Source of the DNA: Caulobacter sp. BP25
GTDB taxonomy: Bacteria > Pseudomonadota > Alphaproteobacteria > Caulobacterales > Caulobacteraceae
Assembly: GCF_002737755.1 (NCBI RefSeq)
Contig: NZ_PEGH01000011.1
Location: 1-64,000, forward strand
Length of the DNA stretch: 64,000 nucleotides
Direction: 5' to 3'
The notes beneath the pieces are model-generated. The model saw nothing but the letters and a program-made list of their open reading frames with translations. It did no database searches and was not told where the DNA came from. Position numbers and translations under genes: made by a program. Positions 8,618-16,354 of this stretch are shown one piece after another. Positions within the stretch are counted from its first letter, which is position 1; every line of letters begins with the position of its first letter.

Positions 8618-9813
8618 TAGACGGGGTTCCTCGCCACCAGTTGCTTGGCGATGATGATGCGCTGCATCTCGTTGGTGCCTTCGCCGATGCACATCAGCGG
8701 GGCGTCGCGATACAGGCGCTCGATCGGATACTCCTTGGAATAGCCGTAGCCGCCGTGGATGCGCATGGCCTCGGTGGCGCAATAGACCGCCGTTTCCGAA
8801 GCGAAGTACTTGGCCATGCCCGCTTCCATGTCGACGCGCAGGCCTTTGTCGTAGGCCGCCGCGGCGTCCTGGACGAGCAGCTCGGCCGCGCGGGTCTTGG
8901 AGGCCATCTCGCCCAGCTTCAGCTGAATCGCCTGGTGCTCGGCGATCGGCTTGCCCATGGTCTTGCGCAGCTGGGCGTACTTGACGCTTTCGCTGAGAGC
9001 GCGCTTGGCGATGCCCACGGCGCGCGCGGCGACGTTGATGCGGCCGATTTCCAGGCCGCCCGTGGCCATCAGGAAACCCTTGCCCTCTTCGCCGCTGACG
9101 AGGCCCAGCTCGGCGGAGATGGCGTAGTCTTCGTACATCAGTTCGCCGGAATCGATGCCTTTGTAGCCTAGCTTCTCAAGCTTGCGGCCGTTCTTGACGC
9201 CGGGGATCGGCTCGCCGGTCTCGGGGTTGGCCTTGGGCGTGATCAGCATGCTCATGCCCTTGTAGCGGGGCTTGGCGTCCGGATCGGTCTTGACCAGCAG
9301 GGCTACGACATGGCCCTCGATGGCGTTCGAGATCCAGGTCTTGTTGCCGTTGACGATGTAGGTGTCGCCCTCGCGGCGGGCGACCGTGCGGATCGCCTGC
9401 AGGTCGGTGCCCGCGTCGGGCTCGGTCAGACCCAGGCAGCCACGCAGCTCGCCCGAGGCGAAGCGGGGAAGCCAGAAGTCCTTCTGCGTTTGGGTGCCGA
9501 ACTTCTGCACCACCAGCGCCATCATCAGGTGCGAGTTGAAGATGCCCGTCAGGCTCATCCACTCTTCGGAGATGCGGGTGACGATCTTGGAATAGGTGGT
9601 CGCCGAGAGGCCCAGGCCGCCGTACTCCGGATCGATCAGGGCCCCGAACAGGCCCAGTTCCTTCATGTCCTCGACCAGTTCGGTCGGATAGATGTCGTCG
9701 TGCTCGAGCTTCATCGCGACGGGCGCGACCTTTTTCTCGATCCACTTCTCGATCGCGTCGAGGATCGCGCGTTCCTCGGCTTCGGCCTCGGCGGAAGCGA
9801 CTTGGGCGTTCAT
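8617..9813 (-). CDS. acyl-CoA dehydrogenase
   Basis: A 398-residue flavoprotein with the acyl-CoA dehydrogenase fold. FAD and substrate segments are LGLTEPDAGTDLQAIRT near residue 130, NGNKTWISNA, and the C-terminal IHGGYGYSKEYPIERLYRDAPLMCIGEGTNEMQR. It inserts an alpha-beta double bond into an acyl-CoA and passes electrons to ETF. Its place just before a MaoC hydratase and a CitE-type lyase suggests the order oxidation, hydration, cleavage. Substrate class (short, branched or dicarboxylic) cannot be read reliably. It is translationally linked to the CoA-transferase below it by a one-base overlap, and 18 bases separate it from the hydratase above. Confidence 0.93.
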   Translation of the reverse strand: MNAQVASAEAEAEERAILDAIEKWIEKKVAPVAMKLEHDDIYPTELVEDMKELGLFGALIDPEYGGLGLSATTYSKIVTRISEEWMSLTGIFNSHLMMALVVQKFGTQTQKDFWLPRFASGELRGCLGLTEPDAGTDLQAIRTVARREGDTYIVNGNKTWISNAIEGHVVALLVKTDPDAKPRYKGMSMLITPKANPETGEPIPGVKNGRKLEKLGYKGIDSGELMYEDYAISAELGLVSGEEGKGFLMATGGLEIGRINVAARAVGIAKRALSESVKYAQLRKTMGKPIAEHQAIQLKLGEMASKTRAAELLVQDAAAAYDKGLRVDMEAGMAKYFASETAVYCATEAMRIHGGYGYSKEYPIERLYRDAPLMCIGEGTNEMQRIIIAKQLVARNPV

Positions 9814-9831
9814 GGCGATGTCCTCAGGAAA

Positions 9832-10353
9832 TCAATAGGTTTCGACGCGATCCTCGACCGCGTTGCCGCGGGCCGGGATCAGCATGTTGCGCTTGAAGCT
9901 GCAGACGACTTCGCCGCGCTGGTTCTTGCCGATCGTGCGGATGGTCACGATGCCCTGGCCGGGCCGCGAGGCGCTCTCGCGCTTGGCCAGCACTTCGCTC
10001 TCGCCGTACAGCGTGTCGCCGTGGAACACCGGCGCGGTGAACTTCACCTCGTCCATGCCGAGGTTGGCGATGGCCTTCTGCGAGACGTCGGTGACGCTCA
10101 TGCCGATCAGAAGGGCCAGGGTATAGGGGCTGACGACGAGGTTCTGCTTGAACTCCGAGGCCTTGGCGAACTCGGCGTCGAAGTGCATCGGGTGGGTGTT
10201 CAGCGTCAGCAGAGTGAATAGGTGGTTGTCATACTCGGTGACGGTCTTGCCAGGGCGATGCTCGTAGACGTCGCCGACGTGGAAGTCCTCGTAGTAGCGG
10301 CCGAAGGTCTCGCGATAGCGATTGGGGCCGACTTCTTTCCAGTTCTGGACCAA
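9832..10353 (-). CDS. MaoC family (R)-hydratase, itaconyl/mesaconyl-CoA hydratase-like
   Basis: A 173-residue single hot-dog protein. The segment VTEYDNHLFTLLTLNTHPMHFDAEFAKAS replaces the classical GDxNPxH motif with NTHPMH and is followed by LVVSPYTLALLIGMSV. That pattern is what I know from mesaconyl-CoA and itaconyl-CoA hydratases rather than PhaJ-type enzymes. It would add water to an enoyl-CoA to give a hydroxyacyl-CoA, the substrate expected by the CitE-like lyase whose gene ends 11 bases upstream. Together with family III CoA-transferases this recalls the itaconate route (CoA-transferase, hydratase, citramalyl-CoA lyase), but the extra acyl-CoA dehydrogenase argues for a saturated precursor. 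Confidence 0.88.
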   Translation of the reverse strand: MVQNWKEVGPNRYRETFGRYYEDFHVGDVYEHRPGKTVTEYDNHLFTLLTLNTHPMHFDAEFAKASEFKQNLVVSPYTLALLIGMSVTDVSQKAIANLGMDEVKFTAPVFHGDTLYGESEVLAKRESASRPGQGIVTIRTIGKNQRGEVVCSFKRNMLIPARGNAVEDRVETY

Positions 10354-10364
10354 GTTCGTATTCC

Positions 10365-11183
10365 TCAGGCGAATGGAGCGCGCGCGAGCACGCGTTGGGC
10401 CGACCGGATCACCGGGGCCTCGATGAGCTTTCCGTCGAGCAGGGCCGCCGCGCCGCCAGCGGCCGCGAAGGCCTCCAGCACGCGCTCGGCTTGAGCGATC
10501 TCGGCGGCGGTGGGCGAGAAGACCAGATTCACCGTCGCGACCTGCGAGGGGTGGATGCAGGCGCGTCCGCTAAAGCCCAGCGCCTTGACCCGGCGGGTGC
10601 CGGCTTCAAGGCCGGCTTCGTCCTTCACGTCGATATGAGGCACGTCCAGCAGCTCGACGCCGGCGTTGGCGCAGGCGGCCGCTAAGGTGGAGCGGGCCAG
10701 AAACAGCGGTTCCCAGTCCATCGTCACGCCGAGGTCGGCGGAGTAGTCCGCGCCGCCGAACAATACGCCCTTCACGCCGGGGGCGGCTGCTATCTCCCAG
10801 GCGGCCTTCAGCGCGCCGGCGCTTTCTACGATGGGCCAGAGGGGCGGGGTCTGGTCGCCGAGGACCGCGCGAACGATCCGGATCTCCTCTGCGTGGCTCG
10901 CTTTCGGCAGCATCAGCAGCACCGGACGGGCATGGCTTTCCGCCAGGGCCACGAGGTCTCGCAGGCCTTCGATCGTTCCGAGGCCGTTGATCCGCAGGCC
11001 CACTGGCGCGCCTGCCGGCTGCGCGGCCAGCCAGGCCAGGGTCGCGGCGCGCGCCGAGGCCTTCTGATCGGGCGGAACGGCGTCCTCCAGATCAACGCAG
11101 ACCAAGTCCGCGCCGGCGGCCATGGCCTTGTCAAAGCGCTCGGGCCGAGCGCCGGGAACGAAGAGGAGAGAGCGGATCGACAT
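10365..11183 (-). CDS. CitE-like CoA ester lyase (HpcH/HpaI aldolase family)
   Basis: A 272-residue TIM-barrel lyase of the CitE/malyl-CoA lyase group. Diagnostic parts are SLLFVPGARPERFDKAMAAG at the N-terminus, the metal-binding VDLEDAVPPDQKASAR, the CoA/substrate arginine in LRINGL, the acidic residue in PIVESAGAL and the C-terminal GRACIHPSQVATVN. These enzymes split malyl-, methylmalyl- or citramalyl-CoA into acetyl-CoA or propionyl-CoA plus an oxo acid, needing Mg2+. It is the first gene of the leftward five-gene operon, and its ATG lies 14 bases from the palindromic operator at 11197-11208, so repressor binding would block transcription start or early elongation. Confidence 0.9.
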   Translation of the reverse strand: MSIRSLLFVPGARPERFDKAMAAGADLVCVDLEDAVPPDQKASARAATLAWLAAQPAGAPVGLRINGLGTIEGLRDLVALAESHARPVLLMLPKASHAEEIRIVRAVLGDQTPPLWPIVESAGALKAAWEIAAAPGVKGVLFGGADYSADLGVTMDWEPLFLARSTLAAACANAGVELLDVPHIDVKDEAGLEAGTRRVKALGFSGRACIHPSQVATVNLVFSPTAAEIAQAERVLEAFAAAGGAAALLDGKLIEAPVIRSAQRVLARAPFA

Positions 11184-11193
11184 AGGAGACTCT

Positions 11194-11211
11194 TAAATGT
11201 CCGGACATTTA
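11194..11211. promoter_or_regulatory. GntR-type operator, copy 2 (perfect 18-bp palindrome)
   Basis: TAAATGTCCGGACATTTA is a perfect 18-bp palindrome just upstream of the CitE-like start. It is the longest and most symmetrical of the three copies and probably overlaps the promoter of the leftward operon. About 200 bases further right lies copy 3, so the 250-base gap between the two divergent operons carries an operator at each end. Confidence 0.82.
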
Positions 11212-11412
11212 TGGCGAGGCCTGGACCGCGATGTCAACTGGCGGACCGCAAGTGAGGGGCGGCGCGGCCTGTCCGGGCCCAAGAAATCTCGCGTTCGATC
11301 GCAGGGCGGGCGCCGCGCGAGAGGCGGCGCGCGCGATGCCCGCCAAAGTCTCAATCTGACGGATGCGGCGTGTCTGGCTCGCAAGCCCTCTCGACGAGCG
11401 GCGTATCGCGAC

Positions 11413-11432
11413 TAAAATGTCCGTACATTTAA
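11413..11432. promoter_or_regulatory. GntR-type operator, copy 3
   Basis: The core ATGTCCGTACAT differs from the other two copies by one base but keeps the inverted AAATGT / ACATTT arms, with flanks TA and TAA. It ends about 20 bases before the HapK-like gene start. It should control the short rightward operon of the HapK-like protein and the SDR. Confidence 0.78.
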
Positions 11433-11450
11433 TATTCGGTGGAGAAGACC

Positions 11451-11771
11451 ATGGCGGCCCGGATCATCGTCCTTTTCAATCTCAAGCCCGGCCAGTCGGT
11501 GGCTGATTACGAAGCCTGGGCCAAGGCCAAGGATCTGCCCACGGTCAACGGCCTGGGCTCCGTCGCCGGCTTCGAGGTCTTCCGCAGCGCGGGCCTGCTG
11601 ATGGGCGAGGGCAAGCCGCCTTACGAGTATGTCGAGATCATCGACGTCGCCGACATGGACAAGTTCGGCGCCGACGTCTCCACGCCGACCATGGAGGCGA
11701 TCGCCGCCGAGTTTGGCGCCTTTGCCGACGCAGTCTTCATCATGACCGAAAAGCTCGATTGGAAGGCCTGA
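11451..11771 (+). CDS. REDY-like HapK family protein
   Basis: A small protein of 106 residues with a ferredoxin-like alpha/beta-barrel look. It begins MAARIIVLFNLKPGQSVADYEAWAK and continues with YEYVEIIDVADMDKFGADV, which I associate with the REDY/HapK family named after prodigiosin cluster proteins; similar dimeric alpha/beta barrels include EthD and antibiotic-biosynthesis monooxygenases. The role in catabolic clusters is not established. The ATG at 11451 is preferred over a GTG at 11439 because GGAGAAG at 11441-11447 is well placed for it. It directly follows operator copy 3, and the SDR begins two bases after its stop, so the two are one operon. Confidence 0.75.
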   Translation: MAARIIVLFNLKPGQSVADYEAWAKAKDLPTVNGLGSVAGFEVFRSAGLLMGEGKPPYEYVEIIDVADMDKFGADVSTPTMEAIAAEFGAFADAVFIMTEKLDWKA

Positions 11772-11773
11772 GC

Positions 11774-12606
11774 ATGGGGCGTTTCACGGGTAAGACCGCT
11801 GTCATCACGGGCTCTGGCCGCCGCAAGGGTCTCGGCGAGGCCATCGCGCGGCGTCTAGCGGAGGAGGGCGCTTCGATCGTCATCTCCGACATAGGTCGCT
11901 CGACCGATCACGCCACCCCGGCGCCATGATTGGCGCGACCGAGGAGATGGAAGCCGTCGCCGAGGACCTGCGCGGCCTAGGCGTGGAGGTCAGCACTAAG
12001 CCGTGTGACGTAAGACGCTGGGACGAGGTTAAGGCTCTGGCCAACCATGCCGTCAGCCAGCACGGCTCCCTGGACATCTGGGTCAACAACGCCGGCATCG
12101 GCTACATTATGAAGCCGCTGCTGGAGGTCTCTCCCGACGATTGGGAGGCCGTCATTGGTGTGAACCTGACGGGCGCCTTCTTCGGCCTTAAGGCCGCCGC
12201 CGAGGCGATGATCGCTCTGGGCAAGGGTGGGCGGATCATCAATATCGCCAGCCAGGCCGCCAAGTCGGGCTTTCCCCACGCTCAGGCCTACACTTCGTCC
12301 AAGCACGGCCTAGTGGGGCTGGTCCGCTCCGCCGCGATTGAATTGGGTCCATGCGGGATTACGGTGAATAATGTCTGTCCCAATCATGTCACGACAGGGC
12401 TTGGTTCTTGGCAGAACGAGTACTTCTCCAAGGTGCTCGGGGTGACGCTTGAGCAATATCTTGGCCAAATGGCGGCCCGTATTCCGATGGGACGACCTGG
12501 GCTTGCGTCCGACACCGCTGGCGCGGTCGCGTTCCTGTGCTCTGATGACGCGGGCTATATCACGGCCGAAAGTCTCAATGTTTCGGGCGGAGAGGAGCCG
12601 CACTGA
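11774..12606 (+). pseudogene. short-chain dehydrogenase/reductase split by a -1 frameshift
   Basis: The first frame begins MGRFTGKTAVITGSGRRKGLG with the nucleotide-binding TGxxxGxG motif and stops at 11928 after HATPAP. The adjacent frame continues the same protein from about 11922: MIGATEEMEAVAEDL, the NNAG motif in DIWVNNAGIG, the catalytic YTSSK, and a normal C-terminal SLNVSGGEEPH. Restoring one C in the CCCC run near 11917-11920 joins both parts into ATPGAMIGATEE, giving a full-length SDR of about 278 residues. The rest of the sequence looks under normal selection, so the break is recent or is a homopolymer sequencing error. Its likely role is oxidation of a hydroxy intermediate of the cluster's pathway. 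Confidence 0.85.
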
Positions 12607-12639
12607 TGGCGGCTTTTACAGGCGCAAGGGCTCCCCGTA

Positions 12640-12942
12640 GTCTATACTGGGTGGCGATGCGGCGGAGGTCCTTCAAGCGACGCAACAGTCGTTCGACGGT
12701 GTTGCGGCGACGATAGGCGATCAGGTCATCAGCGATTGAAGCGGTTTTGGATGGTCGTGTACGAGTCCGTACTCGGCCGAGCAGCATCGCTTGGGCGTGC
12801 CTGAGCGCAGCATTTGGACGATGCCGTTGGCGACCCTTCGATCATCACCCCGTCGGGCCCTGCTACGACCTCGCGGCAAGTGAGGCTTGATCGCCGACCA
12901 CTCCGCATCCGAGAGCCAATAGATCTGCTTGCGCTTCGACAT
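12640..12942 (-). mobile_element. IS5-family transposase relic
   Basis: Reading leftward from 12942 the sequence gives MSKRKQIYWLSDAEWSAIKP followed by HLPRGRSRARRGDDRRVANG, the N-terminus of small IS5-group transposases. The next part, with YTTIQNRFNR, is in a second frame, and a C-terminal part with YRRRNTVERLLRRLKDLRR is in a third. The central catalytic region with the first two acidic residues is gone. The remains span about 300 bases where an intact IS of this group is about 800-900, so it cannot move. I could not define terminal repeats. It lies immediately downstream of the frameshifted SDR and next to a broken kinase fragment, marking a rearrangement scar. Confidence 0.75.
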
Positions 12943-12947
12943 CCGGG

Positions 12948-13135
12948 CGCCCTCCCGGAAGCCACGCCCTTCGTCCTCGATGCTGATCACCACGTTAAAG
13001 CGGTCCTCGTGGGCGGCCATCTCGACGCGCGACGCAGGCGGGCTATAGGCGATGGCGTTCTCCAATACGTGGGCGAGCACCTACTCCAGAAGGCTTGCGT
13101 CGACCTGGATCAAGGATAGCCCGCGAGGAAAGCCT
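12948..13135 (-). pseudogene. histidine kinase HATPase fragment, broken
   Basis: The leftward frame reads LSLIQVDASLLE, then a TAG stop at 13081-13083, then VLAHVLENAIAYSPPASRVE, ending with ISIEDEGRGFREGA. This is the N box and start of the G1 region of a sensor-kinase ATPase domain, closest in feel to KdpD-type kinases. Nothing of the dimerisation domain or the rest of the ATPase domain remains. The in-frame stop sits where the family has a normal residue between LLE and VL, so this is decayed. It is fused without a gap to the transposase relic, so the IS probably inserted into or beside a former kinase gene. Confidence 0.7.
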
Positions 13136-13463
13136 TGCGTGAGCGCGCGGCCGCCCAGGCGTCGGGCGCATCCACATGGGGGAGGCTATGTTCCTATAAA
13201 CGGAACGGCTTATAAAAATATCGTGACTAATGATCCGTCACAATGCGGCTGTCTCGATCGGTATCTGCCGCTTTAGTATTGTTTTATCTGGACTTTCCTT
13301 TCCGCTGCTTCAATCCGGCGTCGACGGCGGGATACCGGTTTCAGTCGGATACGCGGATGACTTGTATGACAAGTCATTTCGGATGGTGTAGCCCTGGTAT
13401 CAATCAATGACACAAGGTCCCACATAACGGGACTGGGGTGGAAACGGAGAGGGGTACCGGGCG
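13136..13463. other. intergenic, promoter region of the TonB receptor gene
   Basis: No gene recognised. An AT-richer patch at about 13190-13290 contains a short GTGAC / GTCAC inverted repeat (13223-13241) of unknown meaning. The perfect palindrome at 13357-13377 is listed separately. GGAGAGG at 13446-13452 serves as ribosome-binding site of the TonB receptor. Confidence 0.5.
13357..13377. promoter_or_regulatory. perfect palindromic operator before TonB receptor gene
   Basis: Perfect 9-bp arms ATGACTTGT / ACAAGTCAT are separated by the three bases ATG. The site lies about 87 bases upstream of the TonB receptor start, a usual place for an operator. The TGT-N3-ACA core is the same layout as the site at 29021-29039 near the FCD-type GntR gene, so that regulator is a candidate binder. 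Confidence 0.72.
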
Positions 13464-16292
13464 ATGTCTCAGGGGAAGATGAATCGCGTCTGCGTCGTGG
13501 CGCTGGCGACGGCGAGTTCGATCGCGTTGATGACCGGAATGGCCAGCGCGCAAACGGCGGGCTCGGCGCAGACCGAGTCCGACGCCGTCGAAGAGGTAGT
13601 CGTCACCGGCTTCAAGCAGATGTACGCCAATGCGGCGCAGATGAAGCGAGACGCGATCCAGATCAGCGATAGCATTTCATCAGACGGCCTTGGCCGCTTC
13701 CCCGACTTGAACGTCGGCGAGGCGATGCAGCGCATTCCCGGCGTACAGATCAACCGCGAGGCCGACTCGCGTGATGCGACCATCAACCTGCGCGGCTTGC
13801 CGGGCACTTTCGCTCGCGTGACCTTGAATGGGGGCACCTTCGCTGATCCGATTCTCGATGGTTCTACGCCGCTTGGCGCCTTCAACTCGGACATCTTCTC
13901 GGCGATCACCGTGATCAAATCGCCTACGGCCGCCGATCAGGCGGGGGGCTTGAGCGGCAATATCGACCTGCGCATCCAAGGCGCGCTGGATCGGCCTGAA
14001 GGCGGCGCGGCGAAGGTGGCCGTGGAGTACAACGAACTGGGCAAGAGCTGGGCGCCGCGCGGCACCCTCAGTTACGCGAAGCGGTTCCTGGACGACCGCG
14101 TCGGCGTGTTTGGCGTGGTGGCCTATTCCAAGGAGAAGTTCCGCCGGGACTCGATCTTCTTCAATCAGTACACGGCGCTGAGCCCGACTACGACGCCGAA
14201 CTACGCCACGCGCTATGCGTCAGCCAATCCAGCTGGCGTGCTCTTCCCGTCCGATATTCGCCAGGGCGCTCGCAACAACGAGGGCCATATGGTGACCGCC
14301 GCTGGCGGTGTGGCCTACAAGCCCAACGACCATGTGACCTTTGACCTGACAGGATTCCTCACGCGGAGGGAGCTGGACGGCAACACGCTCGACATACTCG
14401 ATATCGACATGCGCAACAGCCTCACGGTCATAGATCCGACCGGGCCAGTGTTTTCGCTGGATGACGGGCGAGCCTACGTCAATCGCTACAGCTACAGCAA
14501 CGCCAGCGTGTTCGCCTCGATGCGCAAGGAGCCGTTGCTGCAGCAGGCTTGGGGCGTCAATCCGCGGCTTGAGTGGAAGAACGACCAATGGAAGGCCTCA
14601 GCCGTTGGCACGCTGTCCAAGGCCAAGAACCACGTCCTGCAGACCCAGTTCGATGTCCGGCGGCTACCCAAGGTGGGCGGCAATGGCACGTCTGGGACTT
14701 TCTTCTCGGGCGCGGGCGACATCGGCGACTATCTGTTCACGCTGTCGCCTGATCCCGCAGTTGTGGTCGGCGCGGGGCCCTACACCTATTCCGGCTCGGG
14801 GCCGACCTTGGTCGGGTCGCAAGGCGATCAGCTGATCGTGGCCGGGAGCGAGGGCGAGGCCCGTACGGAAGTGAAGGCGATCCAGGGCGATGCCGAACGC
14901 TTCCTCGACATGGGCTGGCTAAGCTCCATCAAGTTCGGCGCGCGCTATGAGTCCAACGCTTTCGCCTCCGACCAATACCGGACCTCGGCCGCCGGCGTGC
15001 AGCTGCAAAACGTCTCGTCGACCTTCGTGACCCAGAGCGCCTATGCCCAGGATTTCTTCGGCGGCGCCGCAGGCAGCTATCTGTCGAACTGGCAGACGGT
15101 GAACTTCGAGGCGATGTACAACGCCCTGCGGCCGGTCACGGTCGGGCCGGGTCAGACCCTGACGCGTACGGGCTGGATCAACGACACCACGAACGGCGGT
15201 GTGATCCAGCAGAATTTCACGAACACCGACGACATCTCCTCGGCCTACGCGGTGGCGAACCTGAAGGGCGATGTCGCTGGCCGGACGGTCCGGGCCTCGG
15301 CGGGTTTGCGCTACGAAGACACCAAGAACACGATCGAGGCGCTGGAATTCAACGCCGCCAAGCAGCGCGTGACCAACGAATACGTCAGCAAGTACCACAA
15401 GCTGCTGCCGTCCTTTATCTTGGCGGCCGACCTTTCCGACGACCTGGTACTGCGCGCCGCCGGCTACAAGACCTATGTGCGACCACAGCGCCGCCAGGTC
15501 GTGCCCTCGACCAGCATCTCGAACACCACCAACGGCTACAACGTTAGCTTCGGCAGCCGCGACCTGAAGCCCTACGAGGCGACGTCGTACGACACCTCGC
15601 TGGAGTGGTATAACCGTCCGGGCGGCATGATCGCGATCGCCGCCTTCCAGAAGAAAGTGCGTGGGCTGATCGGCGCGGCCACCGATAAGGCGACTCTTTG
15701 CCCGGCCGATGCGACGGACTTGGGGCTGGGGCGTCTGACCCTGAATGGCGACACCTGCGTCAGCGACATCCTGATCAACGGTCAGCCGGCCGTGATCACG
15801 GCCTCGATGAGCGTCAACCAGAACAATCCGATCAAGGTGTCTGGCGTCGAGTTCAACATCCAGCAGAACCTCGATTTCCTGCCGGGCTTCTGGAGGAACT
15901 TCGGCGGCGCCTTCAACTATTCTTACACGACCGTCAGCGGCACGAACGCTAATGGCACCAAGGCCGTGTTGCCAGGCGTCTCGAAGAACGCGGTCAATGT
16001 GATCGGGTACTACGAGACATCGAAGTTTGGCGTGCGGGCTGTGTTCAACTATCGCGACGTCTATGACCTCGCGGCCGGCGGCACCTTCTCGGGCGCGGCG
16101 CGGCGGGTGAAGGCGCGCGGGCAGCTGGACCTCTCGGCCTCGTACAACATCAACGAAAAGACGACGGTCAGCCTCGACGCCTTCAACCTGACCGACGCCA
16201 TGCGGACGGAGTTCGAAGGCCAGGAGCTGAAGCCGCGTCGTGTCGACTACGACGGCCGGACCTTCCAGTTCGCCATCCGCACCTCGTTCTAG
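13464..16292 (+). CDS. TonB-dependent receptor (Caulobacter/Xanthomonas type)
   Basis: A 942-residue outer-membrane receptor. It has a signal peptide (cleavage near ASAQT, about residue 30), a plug domain with EEVVVTGF, LNVGEAMQRIPGVQINREAD, NLRGLPGTFARVTLNG and the long beta-barrel, ending in the terminal phenylalanine expected for BAM insertion. The plug matches the group of large receptors frequent in Caulobacter and Xanthomonas that import oligosaccharides with TonB-ExbBD energy. It is followed by a BNR_4 protein, a rhamnose symporter and a GH105 enzyme, so it probably imports rhamnose- and uronate-containing oligosaccharides. The palindrome at 13357-13377 is the likely control site and a terminator follows the stop. 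Confidence 0.93.
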   Translation: MSQGKMNRVCVVALATASSIALMTGMASAQTAGSAQTESDAVEEVVVTGFKQMYANAAQMKRDAIQISDSISSDGLGRFPDLNVGEAMQRIPGVQINREADSRDATINLRGLPGTFARVTLNGGTFADPILDGSTPLGAFNSDIFSAITVIKSPTAADQAGGLSGNIDLRIQGALDRPEGGAAKVAVEYNELGKSWAPRGTLSYAKRFLDDRVGVFGVVAYSKEKFRRDSIFFNQYTALSPTTTPNYATRYASANPAGVLFPSDIRQGARNNEGHMVTAAGGVAYKPNDHVTFDLTGFLTRRELDGNTLDILDIDMRNSLTVIDPTGPVFSLDDGRAYVNRYSYSNASVFASMRKEPLLQQAWGVNPRLEWKNDQWKASAVGTLSKAKNHVLQTQFDVRRLPKVGGNGTSGTFFSGAGDIGDYLFTLSPDPAVVVGAGPYTYSGSGPTLVGSQGDQLIVAGSEGEARTEVKAIQGDAERFLDMGWLSSIKFGARYESNAFASDQYRTSAAGVQLQNVSSTFVTQSAYAQDFFGGAAGSYLSNWQTVNFEAMYNALRPVTVGPGQTLTRTGWINDTTNGGVIQQNFTNTDDISSAYAVANLKGDVAGRTVRASAGLRYEDTKNTIEALEFNAAKQRVTNEYVSKYHKLLPSFILAADLSDDLVLRAAGYKTYVRPQRRQVVPSTSISNTTNGYNVSFGSRDLKPYEATSYDTSLEWYNRPGGMIAIAAFQKKVRGLIGAATDKATLCPADATDLGLGRLTLNGDTCVSDILINGQPAVITASMSVNQNNPIKVSGVEFNIQQNLDFLPGFWRNFGGAFNYSYTTVSGTNANGTKAVLPGVSKNAVNVIGYYETSKFGVRAVFNYRDVYDLAAGGTFSGAARRVKARGQLDLSASYNINEKTTVSLDAFNLTDAMRTEFEGQELKPRRVDYDGRTFQFAIRTSF

Positions 16293-16304
16293 GATCCCCC
16301 TGCG

Positions 16305-16337
16305 GGCCGTCGCCGAGAGGCGGCGGCCGCCTTTTTT
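16305..16337 (+). terminator. rho-independent terminator after TonB receptor gene
   Basis: GGCCGTCGCC and GGCGGCGGCC pair with one wobble around a GAGA loop and are followed by GCC and a run of six T. It lies 12 bases after the stop and 18 bases before the next gene, so it may attenuate rather than fully stop transcription into the BNR_4 gene. Confidence 0.82.
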
Positions 16338-16354
16338 CTTCGTTTGAGGCGCTC

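Noticed and set aside
12640..12942. Functional insertion sequence
   Set aside because: The transposase is in three frames, lacks its catalytic centre, and I found no inverted ends.
13223..13241. GTGAC / GTCAC repeat as a CRP site
   Set aside because: Spacing of nine bases between the arms does not fit TGTGA-N6-TCACA, and the arms are short.
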